From Oscillatoria sp. SIO1A7 (GTDB lineage Bacteria; Cyanobacteriota; Cyanobacteriia; Cyanobacteriales; Laspinemataceae), in the NCBI GenBank assembly GCA_010672965.1, contig JAAHFN010000002.1:1-64000 (forward strand): a stretch of DNA of 64,000 nt, given 5' to 3'. A program made the translations under genes and the position numbers. Positions within the stretch are counted from its first letter, which is position 1, and each line of letters opens with the position of its first letter. Shown here piece by piece: positions 44,770 through 53,939 of the stretch. The notes under the pieces are model-generated. The model saw only the letters and a program-made list of their open reading frames with translations, did not search any database and had not been told where the DNA came from.

Positions 44770-45645
44770 TTATTCCATCGCTTTATAGACTTCCCGAATC
44801 ATATCGTAATCGCTGTCATTGGCGGGAGCTAAGGTAGAATCTTTAAACTTAGCGGAAAAAGTTGGCACTGAGACGATAGATTGCACCAGTTTATCTTTAT
44901 TTTTTAGCATGCGATCGCGAATTTCCACCACCAAGGCCGATTCTAGTTGGCTGCTAGCAACAAATACATCATTAGGCAGGTCTATACTTCTTGCGAGTAT
45001 AGGGTAATCTTCCTCAGATTCTCCTTCATCTTTTAGAGCTTTTTTGTATCTATGTACAACTCTCCCCCAGGCATCAACTTCACCGTTTTTTAATGCCTTG
45101 AGCTTATAATCTATTGAATTGATAATTTTTAGATCTGACTGCGGATTTAATTCAGCATCCATGAGCATTTTCATTTGTCCTATATAGTTGCCCGTGATAC
45201 CTATCTCGCCTAATTCAATTGTCTTTCCTTTCAGATCGGCTAATGATTTTATATCGCTGTCGGCACGAACTGCAATTATGGAAAAGTAATTATGGCGAGT
45301 TAGAGCAACAATAGGCACGGCATTAGTCCTTGCTGTGACTATGACATATTCTGATGGACCTATCAAGACAATATCTACTAAACCTAACTGTAATGCTGCT
45401 GCGACTTCTACAGCGTTATCAACGGAAAAAAATTCAATTTTTGTTTCTAAGACTTCCTCCAAAGCAGTTCTAAATAGGCCATAATTCTGCTCCAAATCCG
45501 CCATACCTTGAACGTCACTGACGGCCAATCGCAGTTTCTGTTTCTCCTTAAGAAGAGAATTGTTATTGCTATCAATATTATTCTTAGCTGCGGTACAACC
45601 ACCAGCAAAAAGGAGAAAATACCCAAGGAAACGACGTCGAAACAT
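44770..45645 (-). CDS. PhnD/SsuA-like substrate-binding lipoprotein
   Basis: The 291-residue product has a lipoprotein signal peptide with lipobox FAGGC (Cys 17). A periplasmic phosphate/phosphonate-binding-type domain follows: RLAVSDVQGMADLEQNYGLF, LVDIVLIGPSEYVIVTART, SLADLKGKTIELGEIGITGN, LKNGEVDAWGRVVHRYKKAL. No ABC ATPase or permease gene adjoins. The gene is followed at once by a sensor kinase, an arrangement in which the binding protein serves as a signal receptor rather than for import. The ligand is unknown; phosphonate, phosphate or related anions are family possibilities. Confidence 0.88.
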   Translation of the reverse strand: MFRRRFLGYFLLFAGGCTAAKNNIDSNNNSLLKEKQKLRLAVSDVQGMADLEQNYGLFRTALEEVLETKIEFFSVDNAVEVAAALQLGLVDIVLIGPSEYVIVTARTNAVPIVALTRHNYFSIIAVRADSDIKSLADLKGKTIELGEIGITGNYIGQMKMLMDAELNPQSDLKIINSIDYKLKALKNGEVDAWGRVVHRYKKALKDEGESEEDYPILARSIDLPNDVFVASSQLESALVVEIRDRMLKNKDKLVQSIVSVPTFSAKFKDSTLAPANDSDYDMIREVYKAME

Positions 45646-46105
45646 ATTACTGTCTTGCCAACATAGTTATGCAACCTATTATAGCTTATTGCTGCAAGAG
45701 GTATTTTTTGAAACTCCGCCCTTGCCAAGCCGCGATCGCCATCGGGAATGCTAATGCTAAAGTACAGGATTATCCTCGAACGCTAGTAGCTTATGGCCCA
45801 AATAAAAGGATATTTCCGTAAGGACTCGGATGCCAATTACTTGGGATTGCATACAAACTCTTGGCCGTAGATCGAGGAGAGCTATTGTGTTTTTTCCTAA
45901 TCGGGGCGATCGCAAATTAACAAATATAATTATACTGCCAACTGGAAGGGTGTAGGGTGTAGGGTGTAGGGTGTAGGTTTTTTTTAGAAGTGTGGGAGGT
46001 TTGGGGAATTGTGGAAATTGTGGAAAGTATGGGAAGTGTGGGAAGTGTGGGAAGTCAATAATAGCCTTGGCCCCCTTATGACCTAATAGCGAACGGAGAA
46101 ATAAT
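45646..46105. other. gene-free spacer with satellite
   Basis: HIP1 sites, GTGTAGGGTGTAGGGTGTAG (45949-45975) and GTGTGGGAAGTGTGGGAAGT (46030-46055) repeats. No convincing gene; the minus-strand frames through here are repeat artefacts. An RBS (GGAGA) lies just before the next gene. Confidence 0.6.
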
Positions 46106-46651
46106 ATGGGAGAAGCCAAACGACGCCGAGAATACTTTGCCAAACAGGGCAAAACTCCACCCCCAAACCAGGGCAACAGACAAGCAACAAGTCCTATAAA
46201 TCGCATCAAGGATAGGACTAAGCAGGTGGAAGCGGATACAAAACGGGCGAAGCAAGATCGGTATTTTAAGCTGGAAGCTCAAAAAAAGCATGAAAATCTC
46301 TGTCGCTCTATTACAGAAAAGCTGGCCAATCGCGATTTTGGGCAGGTGGGGGAGATTATGGCCGCAATTTCTGCCCGGGAAAATCTAGACCTGGGCCAAA
46401 TAGAACTCTGGCAAGACTATACGGTGGCAGGCTTGCTAAATACCCACCATCTGGATGCGGTGCAAGCCCAGCTATTTGTTAGAGAACTGGCGATCGCGAT
46501 CGTCGCCTACCCTAACCAGTCGCGCCAAGAATATCTGGAGGAGCAGCGCCAAATTGAAGCGGAAAAAGCCTTTCTCAAAACAATTGAGAATTGGATTTAT
46601 ACCGATAACCCTTTATTTGCTATTTATGGATTGGTTTCGCCAGATCTTTAA
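46106..46651 (+). CDS. hypothetical protein, charged N-terminus
   Basis: The 181-residue product begins MGEAKRRREYFAKQGKTPPP, a highly basic, probably disordered N-terminal tail of a kind seen in several small bacterial proteins. A helical region rich in charged residues follows (about 60-181). No known catalytic motif is visible. GGAGA about 6 nt before the ATG supports the start. Function unknown. It stands alone between satellite blocks. Confidence 0.75.
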   Translation: MGEAKRRREYFAKQGKTPPPNQGNRQATSPINRIKDRTKQVEADTKRAKQDRYFKLEAQKKHENLCRSITEKLANRDFGQVGEIMAAISARENLDLGQIELWQDYTVAGLLNTHHLDAVQAQLFVRELAIAIVAYPNQSRQEYLEEQRQIEAEKAFLKTIENWIYTDNPLFAIYGLVSPDL

Positions 46652-46790
46652 TCCCAGGCACAAAGAGCGATCGTATATCAATAAAAGAATCGCAACCCGC
46701 CAGGGCAACCGATGAGAATTGCAAAGCGTCTTTGCTTCTGAGAATAGCTCCAAATCCCCCAAATGCTTCCAATGGCGTTTTTGCTTAACT

Positions 46791-46888
46791 AGGACTTGCG
46801 CTTTCCCGCACGATTTAATTATAGATATAGCGTTTGACGTGCGGTGCTGTGCGGCACCCTACAAATAACGTCTCTGCGTAAGTCCCGT
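46791..46888. mobile_element. MITE family B (diverged)
   Basis: Termini AGGACTTGCGC and TGCGTAAGTCC are inverted repeats with a mismatch. The interior pair GACGTGCGGTGC / GTGCGGCACCC is present. Located between hypothetical genes. Confidence 0.65.
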
Positions 46889-46952
46889 TAACATTGGATT
46901 GAGTTACAAAAAAAAACTAGCTTATCTCTGTTTAATCCCGAAGGAATGCTCT

Positions 46953-47714
46953 ATGCCCAGAATCCCCGCTCGACCCAAATCCCCCAAAAGCCGCCTATTT
47001 TCAATTGCTTATTCTCGATTTAGAGTTTCCGCTATTTTGTCGGGGGTACTGTTCTCCCTAACCGTGGGCTGTTCCGGGCCGCAGCAGCAGAGCAATGCAG
47101 TGCAAACCCCCGTTGCTAGTCCATCCCCAACTGCCGCGCCAACTCCGGTAGCTACTGCATCTCCAACTCCCGCGCTAACTCCCACGCCAACTCCGGTAGC
47201 TACTACAGCACCAATGACGACAGCAAGTCCGGTTGCGCCCGAAGAAGTCTTAAAATATTTGCAAGAAAATCGGGAAAGCTTGAATTTATGCGCGGATTTT
47301 TACGATGAAGCCCATTCCCAGAGAGCGTCAGAGGCATATTCCCTCGGCGACCAAAAGTATCTAGTGAAAATGTCATGCTCTCTAGCTGCCTATCAAGAGA
47401 GCTTTGAAATTTTGCTCTATGCCAAAACTAGCGCTGGCGTTAAGGTTGCGCCTCTAAGTCTGAGTGAGTTTGTCCGAGAAAGTAATGGCGAACTGACCAG
47501 AAATGAGGTCAAGAGTGCTGGCGGATTGGCAGAATATAAGCCAGAAGAGCGATCGCTATCTATTTTTAGTCGATCTAGAGGACTCGGAGATTGCGGTACT
47601 CTGGCCGAGTATAAGTTTGAGGGAGAACAATTAGAGCTTGTTTCCTATCGCGCTAAATTCGAGTGCGATGGCAAGTTTGTAGAACCCAGCGAATATCCTC
47701 TGATTTATCCGTAG
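46953..47714 (+). CDS. lipoprotein with Pro/Thr/Ala-rich linker, unknown function
   Basis: The start is the ATG at 46953 (MPRIPARPKSPKSRLFSIAY); the frame upstream has no ribosome-binding site. The 253-residue product has a lipobox (LFSLTVGCSG) near residue 40 after a long basic leader. A low-complexity SPTPAPTP-type linker follows (about 50-95), then a globular domain with LNLCADFYDEAHSQRASEAY and CTLAEYKFEGEQLELVSYR. Two cysteine pairs could form disulfides in the periplasm. I do not recognise the family. Confidence 0.75.
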   Translation: MPRIPARPKSPKSRLFSIAYSRFRVSAILSGVLFSLTVGCSGPQQQSNAVQTPVASPSPTAAPTPVATASPTPALTPTPTPVATTAPMTTASPVAPEEVLKYLQENRESLNLCADFYDEAHSQRASEAYSLGDQKYLVKMSCSLAAYQESFEILLYAKTSAGVKVAPLSLSEFVRESNGELTRNEVKSAGGLAEYKPEERSLSIFSRSRGLGDCGTLAEYKFEGEQLELVSYRAKFECDGKFVEPSEYPLIYP

Positions 47715-48208
47715 TCGCAAAGCGAAAACGCCCCTAAAAACGCGATCGCATGGCAATTTTGCCTTGGTGCTGTTGCTGCGGTCCGGGCGATGGCATGGCA
47801 ATTTTGCCTTGGTACTCTTGCCGTTGTGTTGTCCCAAAGCCTGCGATCGCATTTTTATTATGTTTTGCTTCTGTTGCCGTTGTTTTGCCCCAAACCCTGC
47901 GATCGCATGGGAATAATTAAAGATGGCCCCTCTGAAATGTTGCCATTTCCACCATTTTCTGTCGAATGTGCCATCCTATTGTTGTCTTTATCTTTTTTGC
48001 TATTGGCCCCGCTATAGGTGGCCAATCCCAGACTGATAGAAGATTAAAGCCAATGCTCGGGGCGCGATCGCTGCCACCAAAGCTATCTCGAACGCAGATC
48101 GAATGTGACCGGCGATACCAGCTTGTCCATCCGCCGATCGCACATTTTTAAGGAGCATTGGCTCAGGATGTTCGTCATATATCGCCTGTGGTGTTGAGGA
48201 AAAGAAAC
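47715..48208. other. HIP1-rich spacer with 45-bp imperfect repeats
   Basis: Two units GCGATCGCATGGCAATTTTG / GGCATGGCAATTTTGCCTTG and three TGCGATCGCAT blocks with GTTGCCGTTGTTTTGCCCC occur at 47740-47910. Short frames here are repeat-born. No gene recognised. Confidence 0.55.
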
Positions 48209-48316
48209 ATGGAATCTACATGGAAACCGTTACGCTGGTTGTTTGGAACCATCGCACTCCAAGTTTTAACTCTAAGCCTTGCTGCTTTGATGCTCTTGGC
48301 AGCCCGCTGGCTGTAA
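48209..48316 (+). CDS. small single-TM protein (35 aa)
   Basis: The product reads MESTWKPLRWLFGTIALQVL then TLSLAALMLLAARWL. It has a basic N-terminal stretch and one membrane helix. GAGGAAAAG lies 6-9 nt before the ATG. It resembles in size the small membrane subunits of photosynthetic and respiratory complexes but matches none that I recall (PsbX, PetN, PetM, PsaM, Psb30). It could be an uncharacterised small membrane protein or a type I-like toxin peptide. It lies 434 nt upstream of ftsH, same strand. Confidence 0.5.
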   Translation: MESTWKPLRWLFGTIALQVLTLSLAALMLLAARWL

Positions 48317-48461
48317 GCTCGATCGTCAAGTTGCTGTAACTTTGGGGAGGACCTAACCACTACGATCGAATTATAAACTAAATCTTAAGACAATCTGAAC
48401 TTGTTTTAGGAAAAAGTCAACCGCTGAAAAAAAACTTTGTAAAGGGGACCGTTGAAAAATA

Positions 48462-48686
48462 TTAAGATAGGCCCAATAATTTCAAAAGAAAAATAACAAT
48501 TACAATCGCCCCCTTGGCCACAAGCTTTGGGGGTAAATGGTCTTTTTGTGTGGCGATCGCACGCCGTGACTGGGTAGCTTTAGGAGGACGGGGTGGCGAG
48601 AAAGCCGTATAGTCTGCAATTGCCATTCCCTGTATAGTCGAGGTTAAACTAGAAAAAGCGAAAGACCATTCCTTCTCTTTTGCCAT
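48462..48686 (-). CDS. possible small tail-anchored protein (74 aa)
   Basis: It reads MAKEKEWSFAFSSLTSTIQG ... and ends LVAKGAIVIVIFLLKLLGLS, a C-terminal membrane helix preceded by a basic, proline-containing region. The start has no strong ribosome-binding site. The composition is plausible for a tail-anchored protein, but it lies divergent from ftsH with only 63 nt between starts. It may simply be antisense DNA. Low to moderate confidence. Confidence 0.4.
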   Translation of the reverse strand: MAKEKEWSFAFSSLTSTIQGMAIADYTAFSPPRPPKATQSRRAIATQKDHLPPKLVAKGAIVIVIFLLKLLGLS

Positions 48687-48749
48687 TTAGCGAATTTCAG
48701 GGCATAAGGGCAGCAATGGAAAAAGACAGGTACTTTCAGGTTTCTGAGT

Positions 48750-50816
48750 ATGAAAAATTTTCAGAAAAGATGGATTCCCCATTGGGGAGGTTTCGAGGGG
48801 TTGAACCAAAATGATAGACCAGAGGCGATAGCCTCTCTGGGAAACTCTGCTCAATCTAGTTCCCCAAGAGAGGAAAATCTTAGCTTGGCAAAAGGTTCTA
48901 GCCAAAAACCGCTCGCTCTTTCTGGGGCTGGTTCGAGCCCAACAATAGCAAGGAGCTTGGGGTATCTGATTGCTGGCTGGTTAATGGTTCAAGGTTCCGT
49001 TTTGGCACCTCCCGCCCTTGCCGAGAAAAAGGACAAAGACTCAATGACCTATGGCGAGTTAATCGAACAGATACAGGCGCGCAAGGTCAAGCGCGTTGTC
49101 ATTGACGAAGCCAAAGCCCGGGCGGAAGTCCAGTTGCAAGGTTCCGAGGAAAACCTAGAAGTAACTTTGTTCGAGAAAAATAACGAAGATCTATTAGAGG
49201 CAATCCAGAAAATTAATGAAAATGGAAAGCAGGAACAGGTTCAACTAGAATTCGAGCGATCGGCAGATTACAGAGGTGCCGTAGGGCTCGTAGCTAATTT
49301 GCTCTTAATTGTCCTTTTGATTGGGGGATTGCTGGCAATCCTGCGCCGGTCATCTCAGGTGGGCAATCAAGCGATGAATTTTGGCAAGTCCAGAGCCCGC
49401 TTCCAAATGGAAGCCAAAACGGGGGTCATGTTTGATGACGTAGCCGGGATTGAGGAAGCCAAAGAAGAACTCCAAGAAGTCGTAACTTTCTTGAAAAAAC
49501 CGGAACAATTCACGGCTCTAGGTGCCAAAATTCCCAAAGGGGTGCTATTAGTCGGACCTCCGGGAACGGGGAAAACTCTCTTAGCTAAAGCGATCGCAGG
49601 GGAAGCGGGGGTTCCTTTCTTCAGCATCTCCGGCTCGGAATTCGTAGAAATGTTTGTCGGCGTAGGTGCTTCCCGAGTCCGCGACCTGTTTCGCAAAGCC
49701 AAAGAAAACGCTCCCTGTCTGATTTTTATAGATGAAATCGACGCGGTAGGACGCCAGCGAGGAACGGGAATTGGCGGGGGCAACGACGAGCGGGAGCAAA
49801 CTCTCAACCAACTGCTCACCGAGATGGACGGATTTGAAGGGAACAGCGGCATCATTATTATTGCTGCCACTAACCGTCCCGATGTATTGGATACTGCCCT
49901 CTTGCGACCGGGTCGCTTCGATCGCCAAGTTCTAGTCGATTTGCCCACCTACAAAGGGCGACTCGGCATTTTACAGGTTCACTCCCGTGACAAGAAACTC
50001 GCCGAAGACGTTTCTCTAGAAAGAATTGCCCGCCGCACTCCTGGCTTCTCCGGTGCGGATTTGTCCAATATGCTCAACGAAGCGGCAATTTTAACCGCCC
50101 GTCGCCGCAAAGAAGCCATTACTTCTCTGGAAGTGGACGACGCCATCGATCGCGTGACTATCGGTCTAAAGCTTACTCCGCTCCTAGATAGCAAGAAAAA
50201 ATGGATGACCGCCTACCACGAAGTGGGGCACGCCCTGCTCTCTACTCTGCTGGAAAATGCCGAGCCCTTAAACAAAGTGACCATCATTCCCCGTTCCGGC
50301 GGAATTGAGGGTTTTTCCCAGCAAATATTTAATGAAGAAACTGTAGATAGCGGTCTCTATACCCGGGGTTGGCTCTTCGATCAAATTACTATCTGTTTGG
50401 GAGGTCGCGCCGCAGAAGCAGAAGTCTTTGGAGAAGCAGAGATTGATAGCGGAGCGGGGAGCGATATTAAAAAAGTCAGCCAGATAGCTCGCGAAATGGT
50501 TACTCTCTATGGTATGTCTAATTTAGGCACTGTAGCTCTGGAAAGTCCTAACAGTGAAGTTTTTCTGGGTCGAGACTTAATGGCTCGGTCGGATTATTCC
50601 GAGGATGTCGCATCCAAAATAGATCGCCAAGTGCGAGCGATCGCATTTCACTGCTATGAAAAAGCCCGCCGCATCCTGCGCGAGCATCGTCCTCTTATGG
50701 ATCGTCTCGTAGATATCCTCTTAGACCAGGAAACTATTGAAGGCGAGCAATTCAGAAAAATTGTTTCTGACTATGCAGAATTGCCCGCCAAACAATTAGC
50801 TAAAAGCCCTTCGTAG
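48750..50816 (+). CDS. ftsH: FtsH AAA+ membrane metalloprotease
   Basis: The 688-residue product is a full FtsH: Walker A GPPGTGKT near residue 270, Walker B LIFIDEID, the arginine-finger region [19 protein letters not shown], zinc motif YHEVGHALL near 490 and the pore motif [20 protein letters not shown]. Two N-terminal hydrophobic segments flank the periplasmic part. FtsH is an ATP-dependent protease that removes damaged membrane proteins such as photosystem II D1. Odd points: the first about 60 residues are a charged, low-hydrophobicity extension not seen in FtsH1-4 as I remember them, and it has GFSQQIF where other FtsHs have LTWF-like sequence. Which paralogue it is cannot be told from sequence alone. 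Confidence 0.93.
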   Translation: MKNFQKRWIPHWGGFEGLNQNDRPEAIASLGNSAQSSSPREENLSLAKGSSQKPLALSGAGSSPTIARSLGYLIAGWLMVQGSVLAPPALAEKKDKDSMTYGELIEQIQARKVKRVVIDEAKARAEVQLQGSEENLEVTLFEKNNEDLLEAIQKINENGKQEQVQLEFERSADYRGAVGLVANLLLIVLLIGGLLAILRRSSQVGNQAMNFGKSRARFQMEAKTGVMFDDVAGIEEAKEELQEVVTFLKKPEQFTALGAKIPKGVLLVGPPGTGKTLLAKAIAGEAGVPFFSISGSEFVEMFVGVGASRVRDLFRKAKENAPCLIFIDEIDAVGRQRGTGIGGGNDEREQTLNQLLTEMDGFEGNSGIIIIAATNRPDVLDTALLRPGRFDRQVLVDLPTYKGRLGILQVHSRDKKLAEDVSLERIARRTPGFSGADLSNMLNEAAILTARRRKEAITSLEVDDAIDRVTIGLKLTPLLDSKKKWMTAYHEVGHALLSTLLENAEPLNKVTIIPRSGGIEGFSQQIFNEETVDSGLYTRGWLFDQITICLGGRAAEAEVFGEAEIDSGAGSDIKKVSQIAREMVTLYGMSNLGTVALESPNSEVFLGRDLMARSDYSEDVASKIDRQVRAIAFHCYEKARRILREHRPLMDRLVDILLDQETIEGEQFRKIVSDYAELPAKQLAKSPS

Positions 50817-51521
50817 TCATGGTAGCAGGGGGGATATTTTGTCCCCTCGGCTCGATCGAGAGGGCAGAGATGCGCGCCGATTTTGATCCCTATACATTAC
50901 CCGCAGGATATGGGCTGGATCGTACCACTGACCGTTATATTTCAAGCCCCAATGAAGATGAGGCCCAGTGCTGCGACCGCTAACGCCGACGCGCCCAATT
51001 CGGGCTCCTGCGGGTATCCTTTCGCCTTGGCGAATTAAAATTCCGCCGGAACGGTCGATTAAATATAGCTCGCCGCGACCTCTTTGCACTTGCCCCTGCA
51101 TATGGCAGTAGATATGTTCCCAATTTCCCGATTGGATAACTAGACCTACGCCGCAGCGGCTATCGTCAACTACTCGCGCAACCCGACCTTTCCACCAACT
51201 GCGTATATAACTTCCCATTGGCGCGGCTATGTCTATGCCAGAGTGAAACTCTCGCCTCCCTCCGCCTGTAGGAGATCGGCGGAAGCCAAAAGGGGATGTA
51301 TAGCGGACAAATTCCTCCACGGGGAAAGAACCCTCCACCCAGTTGGTGGCGATCGCTCCATCGGCTACGTTTGTTCCGTCGGTTGTATTGTCCCAAGCCT
51401 GACTCATTTGCGGTTGCGATGCCATAGCGATCGCCCCTGCCAAACTCAGTCCGGCCAGCATCAGAATTCGTCCCAAGCGATCCCTACCTATTTTGAGTTT
51501 TGGCTTAGACTCTGGAATCAT
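50817..51521 (-). CDS. M23-type (LytM) peptidase-like exported protein
   Basis: The start is the ATG ending at 51521, preceded by GGAGGAG at about 9 nt. The 234-residue product has an N-terminal TM/signal (LMLAGLSLAGAIAMASQPQM). A peptidase M23 domain follows with REFHSGIDIAAPMGSYI (HxxxD zinc ligands) and GPHLHWGLKYNG (HxH). The Lys/Arg-rich tail SLPSRSSRGDK is at the C-terminus. All four zinc-site residues seem present, so it could be an active endopeptidase that cuts peptidoglycan cross-links. It converges with ftsH: the two stop codons are adjacent (50814-50816 and 50817-50819). Confidence 0.88.
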   Translation of the reverse strand: MIPESKPKLKIGRDRLGRILMLAGLSLAGAIAMASQPQMSQAWDNTTDGTNVADGAIATNWVEGSFPVEEFVRYTSPFGFRRSPTGGGRREFHSGIDIAAPMGSYIRSWWKGRVARVVDDSRCGVGLVIQSGNWEHIYCHMQGQVQRGRGELYLIDRSGGILIRQGERIPAGARIGRVGVSGRSTGPHLHWGLKYNGQWYDPAHILRVMYRDQNRRASLPSRSSRGDKISPLLP

Positions 51522-51714
51522 TGCTAATACTCCTCCACCAAAAGAAAATCTCAAATCAATTCTGCTAGCAACATCAGCGTCTATCGTTCTCTCTTAAAAA
51601 AACCCGAAAAGCCATATTTGCTTTTTCGCTACTCTAACCGAGCCGCCCTAACTTTAGAGCTGCACGATAAATTAATTCGACTGAGTTTCAGAAAACGCAG
51701 TTCCCTAGATAGGG

Positions 51715-51830
51715 CTTGCTGAAAAAGGCAGAGTGTGGGGAGAGGGGGGGAGAGGGGGGAGAGGGGGGAGTGTGGGGAGAGGGGGGAGTGTGGGGAGAGG
51801 GGGGAGTGTGGGGAGAGAGGAAGACTTTCA
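51715..51830. repeat. GAGAGGGGGGAGTGTGGG satellite
   Basis: Four to five 18-20 bp units of GTGTGGGGAGAGGGGGGA follow TAGGGCTTGCTGAAAAAGGC, the same sequence that brackets the satellite in 29275-29480. Confidence 0.85.
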
Positions 51831-51884
51831 GCAATCCTTCCCACACCTCGTAGGCGGCCTCGTGGGCGGCCTCCCACACCCCGG

Positions 51885-52037
51885 CTTTTTAGATTTATTC
51901 GGCCTAGTGCTTTGGCAAAGTTAAAATTGTGTGTAAATGTAGGTTGGGTTGAGGAACGAAACCCAACTATACCAATCGTTGTGTTGGGTTTCGTTCCTCA
52001 ACCCAACCTACCTACTTTTTAGATTTATTCGGCCTAG
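51885..52037. mobile_element. palindromic element, copy 3, between 23-bp direct repeats
   Basis: CTTTTTAGATTTATTCGGCC plus TAG occurs at 51885-51907 and again at 52015-52037. Between them lies the element (GTGCTTTGGCAAAGTTAAAA ... TAGGTTGGGTTGAGGAACGA / its complement) related to 17224 and 21169. CTAG marks the left junction as in the other copies. Confidence 0.75.
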
Positions 52038-52246
52038 GTTCGCGTAACGCTCGATCCTTTATCGCAAACAACAATAGAAAAACTCTATATCCAAACAAAA
52101 ACTAGCCGCCGGTGGCTCCTTACATCGGCGACTCGGTTTATTTTGGTTGGCTTCAAACTCTCATCTAGCGCTGACTTGCCTGTAGCTTTTTTGGCTCTTG
52201 GCGCTATTTCCTATCAATTAACTCGCCTACCAACATTGGCACGCTA

Positions 52247-53263
52247 TTACTCAACCCGTCCGCTACCGCGACTGTCATCATCAGAGTCAACCCGTCCGCT
52301 ACCGCGACTGTCATCATTAGATTTAAGCTCGGATTTAATCCGTCCGCTGCCTCGACCGTCGAAGGATTGAAAATCTGACTTAATCCGTCCGCTGCCTCGA
52401 CCGTCATCGAAGGATTGAAAATCTGACTTAATCCGTCCGCTACCGCGACTGTCATCGAAGGATTGAAAATCAGATTTAATCCGTCCGCTGCCTCGACCGT
52501 CATCGAAGGATTGAAAATCTGATTTAATCCGTCCGCTGCCTCGACCGTCGAAGGATTGAAAATCTGACTTAATCCGTCCGCTGCCTCGACCGTCATCGAA
52601 GGATTGAAAATCTGATTTAATCCGTCCGCTGCCTCGACCGTCATCGAAGGATTGAAAATCTGACTTAATCCGTCCGCTGCCCCGACCGTCGAAGGATTGA
52701 AAATCTGACTTAATCCGTCCGCTGCCCCGACCGTCATCGAAGGATTGAAAGTCTGACTTAATCCGTCCGCTGCCCCGACCGTCATCGAAGGATTGAAAGT
52801 CTGACTTAATCCGTCCGCTGCCTCGACCGTCATCGAAGGATTGAAAGTCTGACTTAATCCGTCCGCTGCCTCGACCGTCGAAGGATTGAAAGTCTGACTT
52901 AATCCGTCCGCTGCCCCGACCGTCATCGAAGGATTGAAAGTCTGACTTAATCCGTCCGCTGCCTCGACCGTCGAAGGATTGAAAGTCTGATTTAATCCGT
53001 CCGCTGCCCCGACCGTCGAAGGATTGAAAATCTGATTTAATTCCTTCGCTAACGCCTTGTTTGACAATGGCCAACTGAATGCTTCTGCTGCAACCCGGCT
53101 TGTCGCTCTCGCTATCGCAGGAATCGTCTTCTTTGTTTGCCGTAATTTGTTGGCTTAAATTAGACAGTTCTTCTTGTAACGCTCCTTTTTCTAAGGCTTG
53201 GGAATGACCGCTAAAACCAGCAATGAGAAGGCTAGATAACAGAATCGAAGTGTAGATGCGCAT
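52247..53263 (-). CDS. exported protein with 17 tandem RGSGR pentapeptides (PatX/PatS-like)
   Basis: The start is the ATG ending at 53263, with AAGGA 9 nt before it. The 338-residue product has a signal peptide MRIYTSILLSSLLIAGFSGH-SQA, a 60-residue charged stretch with two Cys (CDSESDKPGC), then a repeat region to the end. The repeat is RGSGRIKSDFQSFDDG, 15 or 16 residues, 14 times. It is followed by RGSGRIKSELKSNDDS, RGSGRVDSDDDS and the terminal RGSGRVE. I count 17 RGSGR. RGSGR is the HetR-inhibiting pentapeptide of PatS and related proteins. PatX proteins of filamentous cyanobacteria have a signal peptide and this motif. Most have one or few copies as far as I recall, so 17 suggests a polyprotein precursor. 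No hetR is in the window. Confidence 0.92.
   Translation of the reverse strand: MRIYTSILLSSLLIAGFSGHSQALEKGALQEELSNLSQQITANKEDDSCDSESDKPGCSRSIQLAIVKQGVSEGIKSDFQSFDGRGSGRIKSDFQSFDGRGSGRIKSDFQSFDDGRGSGRIKSDFQSFDGRGSGRIKSDFQSFDDGRGSGRIKSDFQSFDDGRGSGRIKSDFQSFDDGRGSGRIKSDFQSFDGRGSGRIKSDFQSFDDGRGSGRIKSDFQSFDDGRGSGRIKSDFQSFDGRGSGRIKSDFQSFDDGRGSGRIKSDFQSFDDSRGSGRIKSDFQSFDDGRGSGRIKSDFQSFDGRGSGRIKSELKSNDDSRGSGRVDSDDDSRGSGRVE
52325..53040. repeat. 45/48-bp coding minisatellite
   Basis: Units of 45 or 48 bp, differing by one GAT codon, repeat about 15 times in the RGSGR gene. Codon variants for the Arg/Gly (CGA GGC, CGG GGC, CGC GGT) show that copies have mutated at synonymous sites while keeping RGSGR. 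The last two C-terminal motifs lie outside the uniform array. Confidence 0.95.
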
Positions 53264-53440
53264 GATAGCAGTTCCTTTGCTCAACTGCTACTTAATCCCG
53301 ATAAACAGTTGTGCTATCAGCAGGAAAAACTTATTTTAAAGCCAGTTTCCTAATCGTCTGCTATTGCCCGATCGCAATTGTTGGCTTATGGTTTGTGCTG
53401 AGTGGGGCGATCGCCGAACTGTCACAAAAGACATTTTTTA
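53264..53440 (-). promoter_or_regulatory. upstream region of the RGSGR gene
   Basis: This 177-nt region is free of satellites. It has two HIP1-like sites (GATCGCAATTG, GCGATCGCC) and AT-rich stretches (AACTTATTTTAAAG) before the ribosome-binding site. No TCCGGA (DIF-type) motif is visible. A MITE (53441) bounds it. Confidence 0.35.
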
Positions 53441-53592
53441 TATAGCGTTTCTCAAATTGATGTGAGGTACCTAGGGCGAAGCATCCCAATATGAAAATCC
53501 CCGTTTTACAGCAAAGATGGTCAAAGGGGATGCTGTCGCCCCTACATTTCTAGGGCCCAATCGTTCGTTACAGTTATTTGAGAAACGCTATA
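53441..53592. mobile_element. family A MITE
   Basis: Termini TATAGCGTTTCTCAAATTGA and ACAGTTATTTGAGAAACGCT plus ATA. Interior GGGCGAAGCATCCC and GGGATGCTGTCGCCC. It forms the distal edge of the RGSGR gene's upstream region. Confidence 0.85.
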
Positions 53593-53939
53593 GGTCCCAA
53601 GGGCATTCCAAGAGATAAATTATCTAAGCTCATAGAGCGCTTGTGTCGTTCCGTCACTGCCTACCCTCCCCACACTCCTCACACTCCCCACACTCCTCAC
53701 ACTCCCCACCCTTCCCACACTCCCCACACTCTGCCTTTTTCCCCAAGCCCTATATATATAAGGTAAGCCGCACGCACAATGGGCCATTTATATGAGGCGA
53801 TACGGCTATAAAAAGGGCCACATTTTAGGTGGTATGGCAGCTTTGAGATAGAGGCACAACAGCTTGGCTATAAAGCTTTGAGAAACTTTCGAGGCGTCTC
53901 CCGAGCGAGAATAGCGATCGTAGTAGCGAAGGAATGCAA
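53593..53939. other. gene-free spacer with satellite and a possible gene remnant
   Basis: CTCCCCACACTCCTCACA satellite occupies 53655-53735. At 53793-53942 two frames on the plus strand (MRRYGYKKGHILGGMAALR, then FEIEAQQLGYKALRNFRG) look like fragments of a broken gene, but I cannot name it. Confidence 0.4.

Noticed and set aside
52204-53067. A long overlapping minus-strand frame with FNPSTVEAADGLSQ-type repeats
   Set aside because: It is the out-of-frame shadow of the RGSGR gene. The repeat unit is a multiple of three, so alternative frames stay open; it has no signal peptide and no ribosome-binding site.
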